Part shown: one piece after another, positions 59,907 to 64,000 of the stretch | Layout: each line of letters starts with the position of its first letter | Position numbering within the stretch: the first letter of the stretch is position 1 | Assembly: GCA_036850595.1 (NCBI GenBank) | Contig: CM072152.1 | Coordinates: 14,831,207-14,895,206, forward strand | Origin: Rhyacichthys aspro | Taxonomy: Eukaryota > Chordata > Actinopteri > Gobiiformes > Rhyacichthyidae | DNA: 64,000 bases | Direction: 5' to 3' | The notes under the pieces: model-generated | Seen by the model: only the letters and a program-made list of their open reading frames with translations | The model's database searches: none | What the model was told of the DNA's origin: nothing | Translations under genes and position numbers: made by a program

Positions 59907-59918
59907 TTTCTCAGGAAA
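59907..59918. promoter_or_regulatory. STAT-site-like palindrome (TTTCTCAGGAAA)
   Basis: A TTC-N4-GAA arrangement in the presumed first exon or proximal promoter of stat2. N3 spacing is the usual GAS element; N4 is preferred by STAT6. It is short enough to occur by chance. Confidence 0.25.
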
Positions 59919-60250
59919 CACAAGAGCTCCGATGGTTTTGGTTGGAGTTTTATTGCACTGTTTTTGAGGGGATATTGGCTACTTGTATAAGGTAGGCTTC
60001 ATTACTTTTATTAACATGTTGTTTTGTTTTTGTTTGTCTTGTTTTAACTTGCTACATGACAATACATATTGCAGTCTTTTTGTGGTTATGTATAGACATA
60101 CTAAAGGCTTAACAAGTTTGCACTTTATTACTGCTATTACAGAGTATTACAGAGTTGCAAACATGGCACTTTATCCTGCTTCTGAAGCTTTCTGTGCACA
60201 CCCATTAATGTAATTGTTTGTCATGTGTTTGTGTTCCTGATTGATTTAGG

Positions 60251-63200
60251 ATGGCTCAGTGGGAAAGACTGAGGCAGCTGCCTCCTGTATATACACAGCA
60301 GTTACATGAACTATATGACAGAGATGATCTGCCTATGGATGTTCGGCACTACCTATCAGTCTGGATAGAAAAGCAGGATTGGTAAGACACCTTCCATTTC
60401 CAGTCTCTCTCTCGCTATGTATTTGTATGTAATAATGCCAGGCAAAGAGTTATTAAAGAAAGATTTTTGTATTTTTTCCTGTTCCTTAGGCAACGAGCAG
60501 CCAGAGACTATGGTTTGTCTATTGTGTTGTTTCAACATTTGCTGGAAAATCTGGATATCCAGCACAGCCGTTTTGTTCAGGAGGAATTATTCCTGATGCA
60601 GCACAATATTAGACGCTATAAGAACAACTTCCAGGTATCTGTGGGCGGGTTTTTTATTTCTCTTAACAAACAATAGTCCTTCATTATTATGAAATGCGTC
60701 ATAAAAATTAACCTACCCTTATTTTATTCCAATCTGATTGTTACAGAAATTTCAGGAAGAACCATGTACTCTGGCAAGTAGGATCCTGTGGTTTCTTGAA
60801 AAAGAAAAGGAGATCTTGCAGAGTGCTGAATTGGCTGAGAAGGTTGAAAAAGCTTTACTTACTAACTTAAATAGAAGTACCATAAAATTGGGAGGCCTCC
60901 AAACATGATTGTCTTAGTTTTTTAAATCTCCTTAAATTAAGATAAATAATCAGGTAATATTCAAAATTTTGTGTTTGAACAAATGATTGCCTTATGGCAG
61001 GCATGTCCTAACTCAGTCCTGGAGGGCCGGTGTCCATAGTTTAGCTCAAACCCCAATCAAACACACCTGTGCCAGCAAATTAAGGTCTAACTAGGCATAC
61101 TAGACAATTGCAGGCAGGTGTTTTGAGGTGAGTTGGAGATAAACCCTGCAGGACACAGGCCCTCGAGGACTGGGTTTGGACACCCCTGCCTTATGGCAAC
61201 TCACCACAACACTTAATCTCCCAGTTAGTATAGTGGTGAGTTCCCTCACACTATATATACTATAACTCCTACTCATGTGTATTTGCAGGTCCAGTTGTTG
61301 TGTGTGGAGCAGGAAGCAATGGAGACAAACAGCCAGCAGGACCTTGAACGTAGAATGGCTGGTCTCAGGAATGAAGTGCAGGTGGAGACAGTCACTGCAG
61401 TGTTATCATACTGTGCAAGTTCACAAGAGATAGTATACAAAGTTTTATTACTGTGTTTTTTTATAGTGCATGGAGCATACTATTGTTTGTCTAGAAGAAC
61501 AGCAAGATGAATTTGATTTTAAATACCAGACCCACCAGATGGAGGGTAAATCAAATTGAACACAAATTGTTCAATTTTTTGGCCTGATGAGGTCTTCTCT
61601 AGTTGAGTAATATAGTGTTTTGGATAACGTCTTTATGCTTTCTTCTTTTGTGTTGCTTGGAAACTCTGATCTCACTGTGGAAACACAACTGCAGCTGTGG
61701 CAGACGAAACTGTGAAAACAGAGCAATTAAAATCTCTTCAGTCACTTGTCAACCAATTGAACATTTGTAGAAAGGTAAGAATGCTAGAAATTTGGTTAGT
61801 GGCTGGTTTCTTCTATCAGTTTTATTCTTTTATTCAACCTAACCCAATCCCTTTTAGAGGACACTATCAGGGTTACATAAGATTCTTGACAAGACTGAAG
61901 ACATGTTGGAGACACTGGTGAAGAAGGAGCTTGTGGAGTGGCAGAGGAGGCAGCAGAAAGCCTGCATCGGTGCACCAGACAATGTCTGCCTGGATCAGCT
62001 CGAGAAGTGGTATATTTATTTAAGGCTATTACTCAAGTGATTTACTTTTCTCTTTAAAAATGACCATGAAGTCTGTAATCACCTTGTTTTTATTGTTGTT
62101 TAGGTTCACCTGTGTGGCCACGTGTCTCTTCCAGGTGCGTGAGTTTCTCAGTAAACTAGAGGAGTTGGTAGGGAAGGTTTCTTATGAAAATGATCCAGTG
62201 AAGGCACAGAAACCAGTGCTTCAGGAGAGAGCAGATACTTTACTGAAGAATTTGCTCACAAGGTTTGTTATTAAAAACTAATTGTTACACCCATACCATC
62301 ATGAAATAATAACATACTTTCTTTTTGAAGTTCTTTTGTGGTAGAGACTCAGCCGTCGATGCCACAGGGTAAAGGCCCCCTGGTGCTTCGTACTAATGTC
62401 CAGTTCTCTGTCAAAACCAGGTGACTGTGTCACACAGAAAAAATATGTAATTAATATGGTGATGCTATTACATATAGAATATGCTGACCTGAATTGTGTT
62501 TTAGGCTCCTTGTAAAGTTCCCTGAGCTGAATCACTCCATGAAAGTGAATGTGACTATGGACAGGTATTTGACTTTAGTGATTTATAGTCACAAAAATGT
62601 TAGAAAACACACATGATTTTAACGTGTTTTTGGTCCTCATTTAAATCAGAGAGGTTTCACCGATCAAAGGGTAAGTACTGACTTTTGCTTTCATACGACG
62701 TGGTATCTTTAGTATAGTATTGCAAGACTTTTACTTTTCATATGTGTTTGTTTGTTTGTAGATACCGCCGTTTTAATGTATTTGGGACCAAAAGCAAGGC
62801 TTTGAACATGGCTGAGAGCCAGAGTGGAGGCATGGTGGCAGACTTTAGACATCTGGTAAATGAGACTGATACTATAAAAGATAATACACAGTAACACAAT
62901 ATATGGACATATGTTGAAATGTGTTTTGGTTGTAGACTCTAAAAGAGCAGAAGTGTGGAGGTGGTGGTAAAGGAGTCAGTGATGTGAGTCTCCATTTATA
63001 GTTTATATTTCAAAATACCAACAAAATAAAACAACATAAATGTGTATCTATTTGTCTGGTGTTTTTACAGATCTCTCTCAGCGTTACAGAGGAGCTGCAC
63101 ATAATCAGCTTTGACACAGTTTTTGACTTTAAAGGCATGTCCTTGGAGCTGCAGGTGGAGTTTTTAATAGTTATAGATGTTTAATAAATAAAACTAAAAT

Positions 63201-64000
63201 CTTTCAAACGATAAAACATGTCAACCTGACCTCCACCTTAGGCCTCCTCACTCCCTGTGGTCATTATCTCAAACTCTAGCCAGCAGCAGAGTGCCTGGGC
63301 CTCTGTTCTTTGGTTCAACATGCTCAGTCAGGACACCAAAGTGGGTTTCTGTCAAATACAAACCCGATCTGTGCAGCATTTTGTAATTTACTTGTGCACC
63401 TAATACTATACAAATGTGTACAGGACATCAGGTTCTTTGCCAGCTCACCTGCTGCCCCCTGGCCTCATTTTGGAGAAATGTTAAGCTGGCAGTTTCTTTC
63501 TGCCACCAAACTTGGACTGAATGAAACACAGCTCGAAATGATTGCACTTAGACTCTTTGGTAATTTTTTTGTTTTTGGATCTAATGTGATAAAATAGTCA
63601 TTGTAGTGTATGTTTTTTTGTCATCATTTTTTTCCTTTTTTTTTTTTTTTTGCAGGAAAGCAGCAGCGCTATGACAGCTTTAAAGTGTCTTGGTCAAAAT
63701 TTAGCAAGGTAGATAGCTGTATGGTACAATATTTTTTACTGTAATTATATTGTGAAAGTTTTGCGCTGTGATTTATCTTTGTCAACAACACTTTTTACAT
63801 TTACAGGAAAATGCTCCCAGCACATTCTGGGTGTGGTTTGATGGGATCTTGGTGATGGTAAAAACATATCTTGCAGACCTGTGGAGGGATGGGTATGTAA
63901 CATAAACACATCTCTTTATTACGCAGCTAAGTTTCATGTTTGATGGCTCTTGATGTTCATCTGTACTACAGCCTCATCATGGGTTTTGTGAGCAAAGCTA
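60251..64000 (+). CDS. stat2: Signal transducer and activator of transcription 2, 5' part
   Basis: Nineteen in-phase exons are visible: 60251-60381, 60490-60634, 60747-60842, 61289-61381, 61467-61545, 61695-61774, 61858-62009, 62104-62262, 62331-62420, 62505-62564, 62650-62670, 62762-62855, 62936-62983, 63071-63154, 63242-63340, 63424-63559, 63656-63708, 63807-63892 and 63972 to the edge. They give about 578 residues; human STAT2 has 851. STAT2 joins STAT1 and IRF9 in the ISGF3 complex that carries type I interferon signals to the nucleus. Seen are the N-terminal domain (MAQWERLRQLPPVYTQQLHE), the coiled-coil domain ending EWQRRQQKACIGAP, the DNA-binding domain (LRTNVQFSVKTRLLVKFPEL; VTEELHIISF) and the linker (STFWVWFDGILVMVKTYLADLW). 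The SH2 domain and C-terminal transactivation region lie beyond the window. MAQWE, KACIGAP and apof as neighbour separate it from STAT1, 3 and 4. Confidence 0.93.
60998..61189. mobile_element. hAT-type non-autonomous transposon (MITE) in a stat2 intron
   Basis: A 192-bp element with long terminal inverted repeats: the left end begins CAGGCATGTCCTAACTCAGT and the right end, reversed, CAGGGGTGTCCAAACCCAGT, continuing CCT-GAGGGCC-GTGTCC. It is flanked by a perfect 8-bp target duplication CCTTATGG (60990-60997 and 61190-61197). The CAGGGGTGTCC end and 8-bp duplication are typical of hAT elements abundant in fish. Confidence 0.9.

Larger units (their letters stand above)
58299..60250. other. apof 3' UTR and stat2 promoter/5' UTR
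   Basis: The left part is the apof 3' UTR and AT-rich flank with a pair of palindromes (58893-59004). From about 59500 the sequence becomes CpG-richer and holds the likely stat2 promoter. A noncoding first exon plausibly ends at 59990 (TATAAG, then GTAGGC). The acceptor before the start codon is TTGATTTAG. No other coding exon is seen. Confidence 0.5.

Noticed and set aside
1..64000. CRISPR arrays, bacterial operons, rRNA or tRNA genes
   Set aside because: None seen; spliced vertebrate genes fill the window and repeats are microsatellites or transposon remnants.

Overview
This is nuclear DNA from a teleost fish. The window holds ten protein-coding genes of ordinary vertebrate type, with GT-AG introns that are mostly short, AT-rich intergenic DNA, microsatellites and fish-type DNA transposon remnants. 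There are no operons, rRNAs, tRNAs or CRISPR arrays. I assembled the gene models by hand from reading frame, splice-site phase and remembered family sequences, and every internal exon junction given below keeps phase.

Layout, left to right: rhebl1/Rheb-like GTPase (+, 409-2219); prkag1, AMPK gamma-1 (+, 4280-7035); acvr1b, activin type I receptor ALK4 (-, 14508-10187); ankrd33, ankyrin-repeat protein (-, 17614-15458); arhgef25, a Trio/Kalirin-family RhoGEF (+, 19483-30261); b4galnt1, GM2/GD2 synthase (-, 36391-32909); os9, ER lectin (+, 39330-45824); c1galt1-like core-1 galactosyltransferase (+, 47732-49334); a small tachykinin precursor, tac3-like (-, 52475-51614); apof, apolipoprotein F (+, 57033-58298); and stat2 (+, 60251 to the window end, partial). 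The gene content matches human 12q13-q14 (RHEBL1/PRKAG1, ANKRD33/ACVR1B, ARHGEF25/B4GALNT1/OS9, TAC3/APOF/STAT2). Human blocks that lie several Mb apart are packed here into 64 kb.

The genes do not form one pathway. Some functional themes recur: nutrient and energy signalling (Rheb-like upstream of mTORC1, and AMPK), Golgi/ER glycan biology (b4galnt1, os9, c1galt1), receptor and cytokine signalling (acvr1b, stat2) and secreted factors (tac3-like, apof).

The most noteworthy signals are these. (1) The tachykinin precursor keeps one amidated, NKF-like peptide, but with a Gly-to-Ser change in the usually fixed FxGLM core. The place where neurokinin B should lie holds only a degenerate sequence. 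(2) A 1.86-kb TTAA-flanked piggyBac-like element lies just upstream of the apof coding exon, carrying an internal duplication, a nested dispersed repeat and a long (TA)n tract. (3) A 40-bp perfect-arm palindrome follows a second near-perfect palindrome between apof and stat2. (4) A hAT-type MITE with an intact 8-bp target duplication lies in a stat2 intron, and a 1.09-kb inverted-repeat element full of splice-donor-like motifs lies in os9 intron 2. (5) Fish apof carries a long cysteine-containing segment between its two ApoF-like halves.
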